Source: Streptococcus marmotae (GTDB lineage: Bacteria; Bacillota; Bacilli; Lactobacillales; Streptococcaceae). Taken from it: 64,000 bases of DNA. The notes beneath the pieces are model-generated. The model saw only the letters and a list, made by a program, of their open reading frames with translations, ran no database searches and had not been told where the DNA came from. The DNA is taken from contig NZ_CP015196.1 in NCBI RefSeq assembly GCF_001623565.1, positions 62,001 through 126,000 of the forward strand, read 5' to 3'. Both the position numbers and the translations under genes were made by a program. Positions 27,991-35,843 of this stretch are shown here, piece after piece (position 1 is the first letter of the stretch; the number at the start of each line of letters is the position of its first letter).

Positions 27991-28431
27991 TATTTTTTTA
28001 TCTGCAATGGCTTCGGTGAGTGTTTGAGAGAAGTTCAAACCTAACTCACGCCCCAATTTGTCTGCCCAACGCGGGATTGTTAAAGTCTTTTTTATCGGCT
28101 CTTGGCTTCCTAGATACTCCGCAACATCAACCATAACAAGGGAGACGAAAGATTTTCCAGGGTCATAAGATAAAAAATCGGGCTCATCTTTAAACGGGTT
28201 ATTTTCCATTAGTGATAGGTTGTTAATTTCTGATGGTTTGGGAAGCTCTCTATTGCTTTCAATGTAGTAAGCGACCATAATACCAAGATATTCCGACGCC
28301 ATAGCCATAGCGTCCGAAAGGCTTGTGCCTTGAGTACCTGAACCATCAATGTCTGGAAAATGTACAAAGTAAGGCACGTTAGTCCCATTTGTATCATCAT
28401 AATAAAATAAGGCTGGATAAGTAACTAACAT
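27982..28431 (-). CDS. hicB: HicB antitoxin
   Basis: A 149-residue antitoxin that neutralises HicA. The N-terminal degenerate RNase H-like fold reads YPALFYYDDTNGTNVPYFV, with the diagnostic FPDIDGSGTQGTSLSDAMAMA near residues 25-45. The C-terminus (TIPRWADKLGRELGLNFSQT) is a DNA-binding segment for autoregulation. It follows hicA by 37 bp. Confidence 0.9.
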   Translation of the reverse strand: MLVTYPALFYYDDTNGTNVPYFVHFPDIDGSGTQGTSLSDAMAMASEYLGIMVAYYIESNRELPKPSEINNLSLMENNPFKDEPDFLSYDPGKSFVSLVMVDVAEYLGSQEPIKKTLTIPRWADKLGRELGLNFSQTLTEAIADKKIQA

Positions 28432-28468
28432 CTGTTTACCTCCGTTACTCTCAAAAAGCAGGGGCGGA

Positions 28469-28648
28469 CTAAATGCCCGCTTGCTTTCTTATCCCGCGTT
28501 CGGTGTACTTGTTCAGCTCACCATGCGGGACTGTGATAGGTCTTTCTCCTTGCTTTTCCATTTTGATGTGGGAGCCTTTACCGCCCTTGGTCTTCGTCCA
28601 ACCATTAGCGATTAGGAGTTTTACCATCTCTTTTTGTGTCATCGGCAT
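28469..28648 (-). CDS. hicA: HicA mRNA interferase toxin
   Basis: A 59-residue toxin with a double-stranded RNA-binding-like fold that cuts mRNA. The start MPMTQKEMVKLLIANGWTK, the catalytic-histidine motif KGSHIKM near 25-31, and the end ITVPHGELNKYTERGIRKQA match HicA closely. AGGAGG lies 9 nt before the ATG. It is first in the hicAB operon. Confidence 0.92.
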   Translation of the reverse strand: MPMTQKEMVKLLIANGWTKTKGGKGSHIKMEKQGERPITVPHGELNKYTERGIRKQAGI

Positions 28649-28668
28649 AGCGCTCTACCTCCTGACAA

Positions 28669-28697
28669 AATTATTATATCATACGTGTTACACGTAT
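28669..28697 (-). promoter_or_regulatory. hicAB promoter with palindromic operator
   Basis: TTGAAT and TATAAT on the minus strand are 17 bp apart. The spacer contains most of the perfect palindrome ATACGTGTTACACGTAT (28681-28697), so HicB binding would block the promoter. Confidence 0.75.
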
Positions 28698-28740
28698 TCA
28701 AGTAAAAAAACAAGATTTTTATCTAAAAAGTTAATCAGTA

Positions 28741-28772
28741 AAAAGCCCCCTAAAATCGCTTCTACGGGCTTT
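28741..28772. terminator. terminator after the ArpU-like gene
   Basis: AAAAGCCC and GGGCTTTT pair around a roughly 15-nt loop, with T-runs on both strands. It lies downstream of the late minus-strand genes and upstream of hicAB. Confidence 0.7.
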
Positions 28773-28833
28773 TAGTTTATATACGGTTAATTTATCGGAC
28801 AAGCTAAAACAATGATTAAAACCTAGCAAAATT

Positions 28834-29247
28834 TCAATCTGGCAACGTCTCAAGTACTCCGCTTCTGTATTGCTTGGCAAAGGCAAGTAAAGCAAGGTTC
28901 TTTAAATTGTGATACTGCCTTTCTTTGATAGGCTCAAAAGGCTTGTACTTGCTTTTTATACTCTGGCGTACCTGTTCAACTGGCTTGCCTTCCAGATAGT
29001 TCAAAATAAGCACTTGGCGTTGTCTGATGTCGCTAATAGCGTTGATAGCTGACTTAATGGCGTTCAGCTCTTGCCGTGCCGTCTCTTGGTTCATCTCCAA
29101 CCGCTCCACGGGTTGAAAGTCGTTTCCGTCTGCCTGTAAGATATAATCATCAGAATAGACCACGCTTCCGTCCCTTGCGATTCTCTGCCACCGTCCAAAC
29201 TCTTTTAGTTTTCGGTTGGCGTATATTCTAATTTGTTTTTGTTCCAT
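28834..29247 (-). CDS. ArpU/DUF1492-type phage transcription regulator
   Basis: A 137-residue protein like the ArpU-type late regulators of streptococcal and enterococcal phages. The C-terminal part is a sigma-4-like helix-turn-helix (RQRQVLILNYLEGKPVEQVR, then KERQYHNLKNLALLAFA). In phages these control late genes or terminase expression. It overlaps the upstream gene by 20 bp. Confidence 0.7.
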   Translation of the reverse strand: MEQKQIRIYANRKLKEFGRWQRIARDGSVVYSDDYILQADGNDFQPVERLEMNQETARQELNAIKSAINAISDIRQRQVLILNYLEGKPVEQVRQSIKSKYKPFEPIKERQYHNLKNLALLAFAKQYRSGVLETLPD

Positions 29248-29551
29248 GCCTTCTCACGTCATCAAAGCTAGAACAGTCTATATAATTCTTTTTCGCTCTA
29301 GCAACGGCCTTTCTATGTTTTGCTAGTAAGTCCTTTTCTATCACTGCATACTTATCCAAAATAGCAAGCCAATTTTCAATATCAATCGCCCTTAATTTCC
29401 CACCTTCTAAAATGATATGATGATACAACTGCTGTTCAGGTTCTGACAACTCATCAAGCAACCGCTTGACTAATTTGTCTTCTAAGTTAGTAGCTTGTAA
29501 CTGCTCAGCTAGTAAAACCCTTAAATGTCCTAAATGCCTAACCTGTTTCAT
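29228..29551 (-). CDS. hypothetical island protein
   Basis: A 107-residue basic helical protein, starting at the ATG behind GGGGAAAA (MKQVRHLGHLRVLLAEQLQA). No recognised domain; the helical pattern and tandem position before the ArpU-like gene recall small phage regulators. A minus-strand promoter TTGTGA-16-TATTAT lies just upstream. Confidence 0.6.
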   Translation of the reverse strand: MKQVRHLGHLRVLLAEQLQATNLEDKLVKRLLDELSEPEQQLYHHIILEGGKLRAIDIENWLAILDKYAVIEKDLLAKHRKAVARAKKNYIDCSSFDDVRRHGTKTN

Positions 29552-29583
29552 CTTTTTTTTCCCCGTTTGTGATATAATATTAA

Positions 29584-29627
29584 TATGGTTATTATTCACA
29601 AGGGTCAGCACTAGCTGGCTTTTTTCG
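29584..29627 (+). ncRNA. possible short plus-strand transcript
   Basis: An extended -10 TGATATAAT at 29570-29578 points right. About 40 nt later GTCAGC-ACTA-GCTGGC followed by TTTTTT forms a compact terminator. The transcript would start opposite the leader of the 107-residue protein gene. A similar TTTGTGATATAAT promoter drives the candidate RNA at 36427. Confidence 0.35.
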
Positions 29628-29631
29628 TGTC

Positions 29632-29665
29632 CAAAAAATAACCCTGCCATAGCAAGGTTATTCTA
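29632..29665 (-). terminator. terminator after the 94-residue gene
   Basis: On the minus strand AATAACCTTGC pairs with GCAGGGTTATT around TATG, then TTTTTT. It lies downstream of the 29696-29980 gene. Confidence 0.75.
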
Positions 29666-29695
29666 ACAAAGCTAACTTTTGGGCTTAACTGATTA

Positions 29696-29980
29696 TCATA
29701 TTCCACTATTTCCGCCCCATTCGTCTACAATCGTTATAACGTCTTTTGTTTCTCTGTGGTGATAAAAAATATCACTGACTTTGTCCAGCGACTGCGCAAA
29801 CTCTAACGCTTTTTCTACAGTTGGGAAGTTGTCGCGCCTGCTTGTCGTTTTACTATCGTTCCATTCAACGTACCATGCGCCTTTACCGTTCGGAAAAACA
29901 AAACAAATAACTTCATCTTGTCCAACATGTTTCACTAGCTTTTCCAGTCGTTTCTTCAATGCTCTAGGTTTCATCTTCAA
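29696..29980 (-). CDS. hypothetical island protein
   Basis: A 94-residue protein with a basic N-terminus (MKMKPRALKKRLEKLVKHVG) and a mixed alpha/beta body ending DVITIVDEWGGNSGI. No family recognised. Its start overlaps the end of the TerS-like gene by 17 bp, so the two are probably co-translated. It may be an accessory to terminase, which is speculation. Confidence 0.6.
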   Translation of the reverse strand: MKMKPRALKKRLEKLVKHVGQDEVICFVFPNGKGAWYVEWNDSKTTSRRDNFPTVEKALEFAQSLDKVSDIFYHHRETKDVITIVDEWGGNSGI

Positions 29981-30338
29981 ACCTCGCTTCTAGTTCCTCA
30001 ATCACTTCAAGAACATTCTCGTTCTCATGTGCCTTGTAGCCAAATTCTAAAATAGTACGGGCTGACTGCTGGCGGGCATAAGGGCTAACAGATTCATCCA
30101 GCATAATTTCCCGCAAGACCTCAACCGCTTCAGTGCTTGCGGATTGTAAAAGCGCCGTAGCCTGTTGCATAACATTGTTTCTAGCTTCACGGTAAGCCCT
30201 GCGAAAAGTAAGGGACTTTAGATAACCATGCCCCGTAGTCCGTCCGATACCAGCTTTTTTTGCCGCTTCCTCAACGCTTTTAGATTCCAACAAGGCTAGC
30301 ATGAACTTATGTTGTCTTGGCGTTAGTTTATCCGTCAC
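29964..30338 (-). CDS. TerS-like small terminase subunit
   Basis: A 124-residue protein with an N-terminal helix-turn-helix typical of phage small terminases: LTPRQHKFMLALLESKSVEE then AAKKAGIGRTTGHGYLKS. A helical oligomerisation region (TEAVEVLREIMLDESVSPYA) and an acidic tail follow. In chromosomal islands a dedicated TerS redirects the helper phage's large terminase to island DNA. No TerL is present here. Confidence 0.75.
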   Translation of the reverse strand: MTDKLTPRQHKFMLALLESKSVEEAAKKAGIGRTTGHGYLKSLTFRRAYREARNNVMQQATALLQSASTEAVEVLREIMLDESVSPYARQQSARTILEFGYKAHENENVLEVIEELEARFEDET

Positions 30339-30913
30339 TCAATCGGTGCCCCTAATTTACGACCCGCTTCAAACAAAGCTTGATAGATTTCGAAACCAAA
30401 CGGCAAAGCATTTGTCAAAGACGAAGGAGAAGCTCCCAAAAAGTGCATCTGTCCCGCAAAAGCCTGTTTAAATTCTGGCGTTATCACTTCACTCATCGCT
30501 TGTTTTGTGATCGCTTCAGGCTTTTTCATGTATTGATTCATGAGTGTAACAGTTTCCTTAAAACTAGCAACAAGGCGTGCTTCTAGGTTTTGAACTTCTG
30601 CATCTGTTTCCCATTTTTCAGCCACAAAAAAGTCGAACAACTTTTCTAGTTCCCTCAAATTTTCGGGCAGTTTTGCCGAAAAAGCTTGTTCGGTAGTTGT
30701 ATAATTGTGTTTCGAACGGCTAACAAAATTCTCTAGCTCGATGACTTTCTTGTCATTCTCAAAACTAAAAGCCTTTTGTAGTTCGTTTTTTGCTTGTTCT
30801 AGCTCCTGTTCAGCATTTGTCAGTTTCTCCTTATAGTCTGCTAGTGCCTTGCGCTCTCGTTGAATATTGACAATGATTTCAGTAATTTGCGGTAACACCT
30901 TCGAATTAACCAT
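30335..30913 (-). CDS. coiled-coil island protein
   Basis: A 192-residue protein starting at the ATG behind AAGGAGG. Residues about 10-70 are a long heptad-like helix (KALADYKEKLTNAEQELEQA). The C-terminal part is Phe-rich (MHFLGASPSSLTNALPFGFE). No family recognised; position just before TerS suggests a packaging or capsid-remodelling role, by analogy only. Confidence 0.6.
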   Translation of the reverse strand: MVNSKVLPQITEIIVNIQRERKALADYKEKLTNAEQELEQAKNELQKAFSFENDKKVIELENFVSRSKHNYTTTEQAFSAKLPENLRELEKLFDFFVAEKWETDAEVQNLEARLVASFKETVTLMNQYMKKPEAITKQAMSEVITPEFKQAFAGQMHFLGASPSSLTNALPFGFEIYQALFEAGRKLGAPIE

Positions 30914-30942
30914 ATTTTTTTCCTCCTTGAAAATAGAAAAAA

Positions 30943-30993
30943 CACCTAGACAAAAACCATCCCGCATTGGGTTATTGTTTCGTCTAGGTGCTT
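30943..30993 (-). terminator. hairpin between the IS-broken gene and the coiled-coil gene
   Basis: On the minus strand CACCTAGAC pairs with GTCTAGGTG across a roughly 30-nt loop and is followed by TTTTTT. It would end or attenuate the replication operon before the late genes. Confidence 0.6.
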
Positions 30994-31129
30994 CCTCTTT
31001 ATGACTTAAATGTTTTTAGTTTTTGAGTAACTTCTGCGCCGTATGGTTCCCCTGATTTGAATTTTAGGACAAGTTCACCATATTCCGGACGCTTTACTTT
31101 ATTTATTTTACCATGATCTAAGAAAAAAA

Positions 31130-32543
31130 GGCTCTTTGTCAACTGTAGTGGGTAGATGTCAGCTAACATCTAGAGAGGACCAAGTTGGTCTTCTCTTTTT
31201 TGATATTGATGGCAATCAAAATCCGCTTTTTGAAGTTTTCAAAGTTCCGAAATCCAAAGGCATTACGCTTGATGACTTTGATAAGATTATTGGTAGCTTC
31301 CAATTTAGCGTTGGAATAAGGCAATTCCAAGGCGTTTAAAACCTTGTCCTTATCCTTTAGAAACGTCTTAAATACCGTCTGGAAAATAGGGTTAACAGTG
31401 GCTATTTCTTGCTCAATTAGGTCAAAGAAATGATCTGAGTTTTTCTCTTGGAAATGGAATAAAAGAAGTTGATAGAGTTCATAATGTTGTCGTAACTCAT
31501 CTGAGTAGGATAGGAGCTTGTCTAAGATTTCCTTATTGGTCAAATGCATGCGAAAAGTAGGGCGATAAAACCGCTTGTCACTGAGTTTACGGCTATCTTG
31601 TTGTACCAGTTTCCAGTAGCGTTTGAGCGTCTTGTATTCATGCGATTTGCGGTCAAAAGCATTCATGATTTGGGTACGGACACGGTTCATAGCACGGCTG
31701 AGATGTTGCACAACGTGGAAGCGATCCAGCACGATTTTAGCATGAGGAAAAAGTTGTTTGGCTAGTTGATAGTAAGGGCTAAACATGTCCATAGTGATGA
31801 TTTTAACGCGGTTTCTGACCTTTCTAGGGTATCTCAGAAAGTGATTTCGGATGGTTGCTTGCGTTCTTCCATCAAGGATAGCGATGATGTTATTTGTGTC
31901 AAAATCTTGAGCGATAAAGCTCATTTTCCCTTTCTTGAAGGCATACTCATCCCAGGACATGACTTCTGGAAGCTTATCCCAATCCGTTTCAAATTTAAAC
32001 TCATTGAGTTTTCGAATAACTGTAGATGTAGAAATGGAGAGTCTGTGTGCGATATGTGTCATTGCTTGCTTTTCGATGAGTAATTGTGCGATTTTCTGGT
32101 TGACAGCGACAGAGATTTGATGGTTCTTCTTAACAATAGGAGTTTCAGCGACCGCTATTTTCCCACAGTCTTTGCACTTGAAACGACGCTTTCGAAGGCG
32201 GATAAGTAGCGGGTAGCCAGCAGTTTCTAAGTAGGGGATTTTAGAGGCTTTCTGGAAGTCGTACTTAGCCATTTGTCCCTTGCAGGAAGGGCATTTAGGG
32301 GCTGTGTAATCCAAGTGACCGTGGAGTTCTAAGTGTGTTCCCATGTCGCATTCATTAGTGATAGTGATATTTTTGTCTTTCATTTTGAGAAAATTTGTGA
32401 TAAGATTTAGTTGTTCCATATGAGTCTTTCTAAATGATAGTTTTGTCGCTTTTCATTATAGGTCATATGGAACTTTTTTTCTACACTGAAAAAGGCTCCA
32501 TAATCTCTGTGGCGGGCGTACCCACTACAGATATTATAGAGCC
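31130..32543 (-). mobile_element. ISL3-family insertion sequence
   Basis: A 1414-bp element with imperfect 25-bp inverted repeats starting GGCTCT and ending CTGTAGTGGGTA. It is flanked by perfect 8-bp direct repeats GAAAAAAA (31122-31129 and 32544-32551), the ISL3 target-site size. Confidence 0.95.
31163..32419 (-). CDS. ISL3-family transposase
   Basis: A 418-residue DDE transposase with an N-terminal zinc-binding domain (CPSCKGQM, FKCKDCGKI), a helix-turn-helix (AHRLSISTSTVIRKLNEF), and the catalytic core beginning ITMDMFSPYYQLAKQLFPHA and VLDRFHVVQHLSRAMNRVRT. The C-terminal NNLIKVIKRNAFGFRNFENF is the ISL3 signature. The frame looks intact, so the IS may be active. Confidence 0.96.
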   Translation of the reverse strand: MEQLNLITNFLKMKDKNITITNECDMGTHLELHGHLDYTAPKCPSCKGQMAKYDFQKASKIPYLETAGYPLLIRLRKRRFKCKDCGKIAVAETPIVKKNHQISVAVNQKIAQLLIEKQAMTHIAHRLSISTSTVIRKLNEFKFETDWDKLPEVMSWDEYAFKKGKMSFIAQDFDTNNIIAILDGRTQATIRNHFLRYPRKVRNRVKIITMDMFSPYYQLAKQLFPHAKIVLDRFHVVQHLSRAMNRVRTQIMNAFDRKSHEYKTLKRYWKLVQQDSRKLSDKRFYRPTFRMHLTNKEILDKLLSYSDELRQHYELYQLLLFHFQEKNSDHFFDLIEQEIATVNPIFQTVFKTFLKDKDKVLNALELPYSNAKLEATNNLIKVIKRNAFGFRNFENFKKRILIAINIKKEKTNLVLSRC

Positions 32544-32601
32544 GAAAAAAATCCAGCCTTCTTGCAATAATTCGTAAAATGATTCTACAGCCTTCACGCC
32601 C

Positions 32602-32853
32602 TCACCTCCTCCCATCTGTTCCATTTTGTTTAATTTTGTTCATCTTTGCTGTGTCGCATGCTTCGGCTATTCGCTCAAAAATGCTGTTCAAGTTTCGGCT
32701 GTGCTGATAGGTTACACAAAGTTCTCCCTTGCGATAGTCAATTCGATAATGTGGACGCTTAAACGTGCCAACCAAGTAGCCAATGATGGCGTGCTTACAT
32801 GCTAGCATATCCGCCACGAATTGAAAGTGCCTATAATAGTGCCGTACGGTCAT
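32602..32853 (-). CDS. small island protein, paralogue of its upstream neighbour
   Basis: An 83-residue protein. It aligns with the protein encoded directly upstream: HYYRHFQFVADMLACKHAII-GYLVG against HYQTGATRFDTIDRIKLGIQ-GYIIG, with matching FERIAEA and LERIANT near the C-termini. Starts overlap the upstream stop by 4 bp. Function unknown. Confidence 0.65.
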   Translation of the reverse strand: MTVRHYYRHFQFVADMLACKHAIIGYLVGTFKRPHYRIDYRKGELCVTYQHSRNLNSIFERIAEACDTAKMNKIKQNGTDGRR

Positions 32854-33101
32854 ACTGCTCCTTTCTTGTATGTATTTGCGATCCGCTCTAGGTTCTCAGT
32901 CAAATCCCTGTCCGCTTCATATTCTGCCACCAGTCGCCAACCTGTCTCTAATTTGGTCAAGCTGGTTTCGATGTCTGGCTGTGCATACAAGCCAATAATA
33001 TAGCCCTGTATCCCTAGCTTGATTCTATCAATCGTGTCAAAGCGTGTCGCCCCTGTTTGATAGTGGTAACGGTTCATCAAAACATGGCTAAATTGTTTCA
33101 T
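32850..33101 (-). CDS. small island protein, paralogue of its downstream neighbour
   Basis: An 83-residue protein with a GYIIGLYAQPDIE core and an acidic-helical C-terminus (TENLERIANTYKKGAV). It lies just beyond the iteron region and reads away from it. GGAGGAG precedes the ATG. Function unknown; replication control is possible from position only. Confidence 0.65.
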   Translation of the reverse strand: MKQFSHVLMNRYHYQTGATRFDTIDRIKLGIQGYIIGLYAQPDIETSLTKLETGWRLVAEYEADRDLTENLERIANTYKKGAV

Positions 33102-33408
33102 TTCTCTCCTCCTAGGTTATTTTTCTCCTTTTTGTAGCTTTTGGAGCATTAAGCGTGCATTAGAAGCGGGGAATTGCTACAATGCCTCCGCCTTACTCTC
33201 CCAAGGGTTTAGGGCATTTTTGTAGCTATTGTAGCATGAAATTCAGTAAAAAACTTTTTATAGATATATCCCCACTTCTAGCCCCCTTCTCTTATATATT
33301 ATTTATATTATTATATTGCTACAAATAGCTACAATAGGGTTAAACCCTTGATATACCTGACTTTTTCGCTGTAGCATATCTGTAGCATCTCTGTAGCAAT
33401 TAGTAGCA
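33102..33408. other. iteron-rich putative replication origin of the island
   Basis: TGTAGC or its complement GCTACA occurs at 33133, 33175, 33221, 33230, 33318 and 33328. A tight array TGTAGCA lies at 33370, 33381 and 33392, with AGTAGCA at 33402, at 10-11 bp spacing (one helix turn). An AT-rich stretch (33241-33317) lies between. It sits between the VapE-type helicase gene and small genes, the position of PICI origins. Confidence 0.7.
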
Positions 33409-34833
33409 TTAACGCCTTATTTTAAAATAGTAGTGAGTTGGTTTCCCATTCTTCCATAGTCTTTTTTTGGCTTCTGACCGTTCCCAGTCCTTGTGATTAT
33501 CTAGTACATCCCTCGCTTTTTGGCTATAGCGTCCCCCTCGTCCCTTGGTTGGATTTTCGTTAAAGACAACATAGGCAACTTCGTTAGGCGTTGTCAGCTC
33601 AAGCTGAGCAGACCCAAATGCAAGCGGGTATTCCTTGTATTGCTGGTTATCGTCTAAAGGCTCTTGCAGATGTTTTAGAAAATACTGACGGCGTTCATGT
33701 GGTGATAGCTCGTACCAGTCTATCGGCGGATAAAAATAGCCCAAATACTCTAAAATCGCTTCTTTTTCTGGATCTTCCACCTTGTAAGCTTCTTGAATTT
33801 GCTCTAGCTCCTTATCTAGTTCCGTTGAGACGGTCAGGGGTTGCCCTTTATCGTACCACGCTTTAGCCTCTGCCAACACTTGCAAGAAGTAGCCTTCTTC
33901 CTTCTCCATCGGGTGACAAGCGACATCATTAACTCCGCATTGGAGAGGATAAAAACGTCGCTCCTTGCCCTCGTCCTTTAGAAAGCCTTTGGCGTTTGAT
34001 GTCCCGATGAAAACGCAATGGCGCTCCACCTTTTCAGGCTTTCTGCCATATAGCGCCCGAATATCATCACTAGAAGCGCTGATGAAGTTCTTAACAGCTT
34101 CAATAGCCGTCTTTTTAAAGCCCTTCAGCTCTCCGAATTCAATCACCGCATTTGTCTGTAAAATACGATAGTCTTCTGTATGGTCGCCAAATTTCCGGAC
34201 GCTATCCGAATGAAAGTCAGGCAACAAGCGCTTGGTAGCTGTACTTTTCCCCAAACCTTGCCCGCCGGTCAAAATCGGCACAATTTCAAACTTAATTCCA
34301 GGCTGATAAATGCGGGCAACTAAACCCGTCAACCATAATCTTGTGACCTCACGGGCGTAGCTTGTATCGGGACAACCTAGCAAGTCTATAAAATACCGTT
34401 CCGCCCGTTCTACTCCGTCCCATCGTTGCGACTCTATACGGTCTTTTACGGGGTGATAAGTGTTTTCTTTTGCGACTTTCAAAATCGCTATTTCTACATT
34501 CTCCCTAGTTGGCGCAAAGCCGTATTTTTCATCGATGAAAGCAATGGCTAATTTTGTATCCTCGTCACTCCATAAGCCCTTGTTTGTCCCCCACGGGGTT
34601 AACTCAGTCTTTTCAATTGCCTTTGAAAAATCGTTGTATCTAACGCCCTTGAAAATACTTTTATGCTGTTCAAAAACCAAAATAACATTATAGGGGCTTC
34701 TGGCTGGTATCTTTGATTTTCCATACGTCCGAAAGGCGGGGATCACTTCTTGATAGGCTGTTTCTGTTTCGCCTTGTGTCGTTTCCTTTTCGTCTTGCTG
34801 GATAATAGTGTCTACGATTTCTTTTTTATCCAA
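33409..34833 (-). CDS. VapE-type replication helicase/NTPase
   Basis: A 474-residue protein with the virulence-associated protein E domain. It has a P-loop GGQGLGKST at 190-198 and downstream motifs AVIEFGELKGFKKTAIEAVK and HCVFIGTSNAKGFLKDEGKE, which suit a superfamily 3-like helicase. Chromosomal islands use such proteins to start replication at an adjacent iteron origin, which is present right after its stop. It overlaps the upstream gene by 8 bp. Confidence 0.88.
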   Translation of the reverse strand: MDKKEIVDTIIQQDEKETTQGETETAYQEVIPAFRTYGKSKIPARSPYNVILVFEQHKSIFKGVRYNDFSKAIEKTELTPWGTNKGLWSDEDTKLAIAFIDEKYGFAPTRENVEIAILKVAKENTYHPVKDRIESQRWDGVERAERYFIDLLGCPDTSYAREVTRLWLTGLVARIYQPGIKFEIVPILTGGQGLGKSTATKRLLPDFHSDSVRKFGDHTEDYRILQTNAVIEFGELKGFKKTAIEAVKNFISASSDDIRALYGRKPEKVERHCVFIGTSNAKGFLKDEGKERRFYPLQCGVNDVACHPMEKEEGYFLQVLAEAKAWYDKGQPLTVSTELDKELEQIQEAYKVEDPEKEAILEYLGYFYPPIDWYELSPHERRQYFLKHLQEPLDDNQQYKEYPLAFGSAQLELTTPNEVAYVVFNENPTKGRGGRYSQKARDVLDNHKDWERSEAKKRLWKNGKPTHYYFKIRR

Positions 34834-35341
34834 ACTCTACCCCCTTATAGATTTTTCTTGCGGTTGTTAGAAAATAGCTTGCCAATTCTATCCGCTTCAC
34901 AATAGCGCTAAATAAGCTGGTCAACTGCTCAAAATCGTAACCATGTAGAAACATCAGGCGGATAAAATAGGCCGTGTCCTGCTCTGTATATAAGCCGTTT
35001 GCGATGGTGTCAAATATCCACCCGCCAAGCTCCAGCCCAAGGCCCTGCCGTGCTTGCTCCAGTCTATGGCGTTCCAAATCCTCCAACACCTCTACAAGGT
35101 CAGCACCTGCCATAGCAAGCGGTAGATCTCTGACCAGTTGCCAATGGTTTTCTGTGACCGCGTCCGCTAGGTGAACGATAATACCCTTATAACTAAAATC
35201 CATCAGCCCAACGCCTGACGGCAACAAGTATACAAATTTATAATAGTTCCCCTTTTTTAATGCTCTGGTCGGATTCTTCTTCAAAAAGCCAAAAAATGAT
35301 AACTTGTCACGGTGTAAGGTTAATTCTAGTAAGTCATACAT
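34826..35341 (-). CDS. replication-associated island protein
   Basis: A 171-residue protein lying between the excisionase-like and VapE genes and overlapping both by 8 bp. No catalytic motif is recognised. In related islands a primase or primase-like protein occupies this slot, and this may be a short form or an accessory of the helicase. Confidence 0.55.
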   Translation of the reverse strand: MYDLLELTLHRDKLSFFGFLKKNPTRALKKGNYYKFVYLLPSGVGLMDFSYKGIIVHLADAVTENHWQLVRDLPLAMAGADLVEVLEDLERHRLEQARQGLGLELGGWIFDTIANGLYTEQDTAYFIRLMFLHGYDFEQLTSLFSAIVKRIELASYFLTTARKIYKGVEFG

Positions 35342-35615
35342 TATCTACCCCCAAAAAAATCAAAACATCAGCGATTTTATAGAATACCTTACGTGTATCA
35401 TCTATCGGCGGTTCATAGCGTTTTAAGCCTGCGCGTTCCCAACGTTGCAAGGTTTTCCATTTTATCCCTAATTCGTCCTGCACCTCTTGGGCTGTCATCA
35501 ATCCCAATATTTTAGGCTTTGGCTTGTTGTAGTGTTCCAGAAAGGCACTAACGGCCTTTAGGTTCTGTTCTAGTAGTCTTTGTTCATAGCCTGTACTAAA
35601 AATACCTTCGTCCAT
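35334..35615 (-). CDS. helix-turn-helix protein, possible excisionase
   Basis: A 93-residue protein with a winged helix-turn-helix of the MerR/excisionase type: MTAQEVQDELGIKWKTLQRW then ERAGLKRYEPPIDDTRKVFY. Small proteins of this kind serve as excisionases in Gram-positive islands. It could instead be a replication regulator, given its coupling to the next two genes. Confidence 0.65.
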   Translation of the reverse strand: MDEGIFSTGYEQRLLEQNLKAVSAFLEHYNKPKPKILGLMTAQEVQDELGIKWKTLQRWERAGLKRYEPPIDDTRKVFYKIADVLIFLGVDNV

Positions 35616-35624
35616 GTTACCCCC

Positions 35625-35843
35625 CTAGTTGTATCTTTTACCCGCTAATTGAATATACGCCCCATAGTTGGGATTTTGTAGCTTCCTAGTATCTTTAGCG
35701 TCTTCTTCCACCGGCTTCTTTTTAGGCTCTACATCAATCTCAAAATGCCCCAAATCACGCCATAAAAAGATGTTCACAATACCTAGGATAATCACAAGGG
35801 CTAATAGTTGTTCGATCGGCAAATCAAGCTCATATATTATCAT
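35625..35843 (-). CDS. small single-pass membrane protein
   Basis: A 72-residue protein with one N-terminal helix (LLALVIILGIVNIFLW, about 13-28) and a charged cytoplasmic tail (EPKKKPVEEDAKD). It overlaps the next gene upstream by 14 bp. Function unknown. Confidence 0.6.
   Translation of the reverse strand: MIIYELDLPIEQLLALVIILGIVNIFLWRDLGHFEIDVEPKKKPVEEDAKDTRKLQNPNYGAYIQLAGKRYN

Larger units (their letters stand above)
30999..32597 (-). pseudogene. 58-residue island gene split by the IS
   Basis: Removing the IS and one 8-bp duplication restores one open frame: GTG at 32597 behind GGAGGTGAGGGC, then VKAVESFYELLQEGWIFFLD and, from beyond the IS, HGKINKVKRPEYGELVLKFK to the TAA at 30999. The join falls in the run of T's at codons 16-18. 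No function recognised. Confidence 0.8.
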
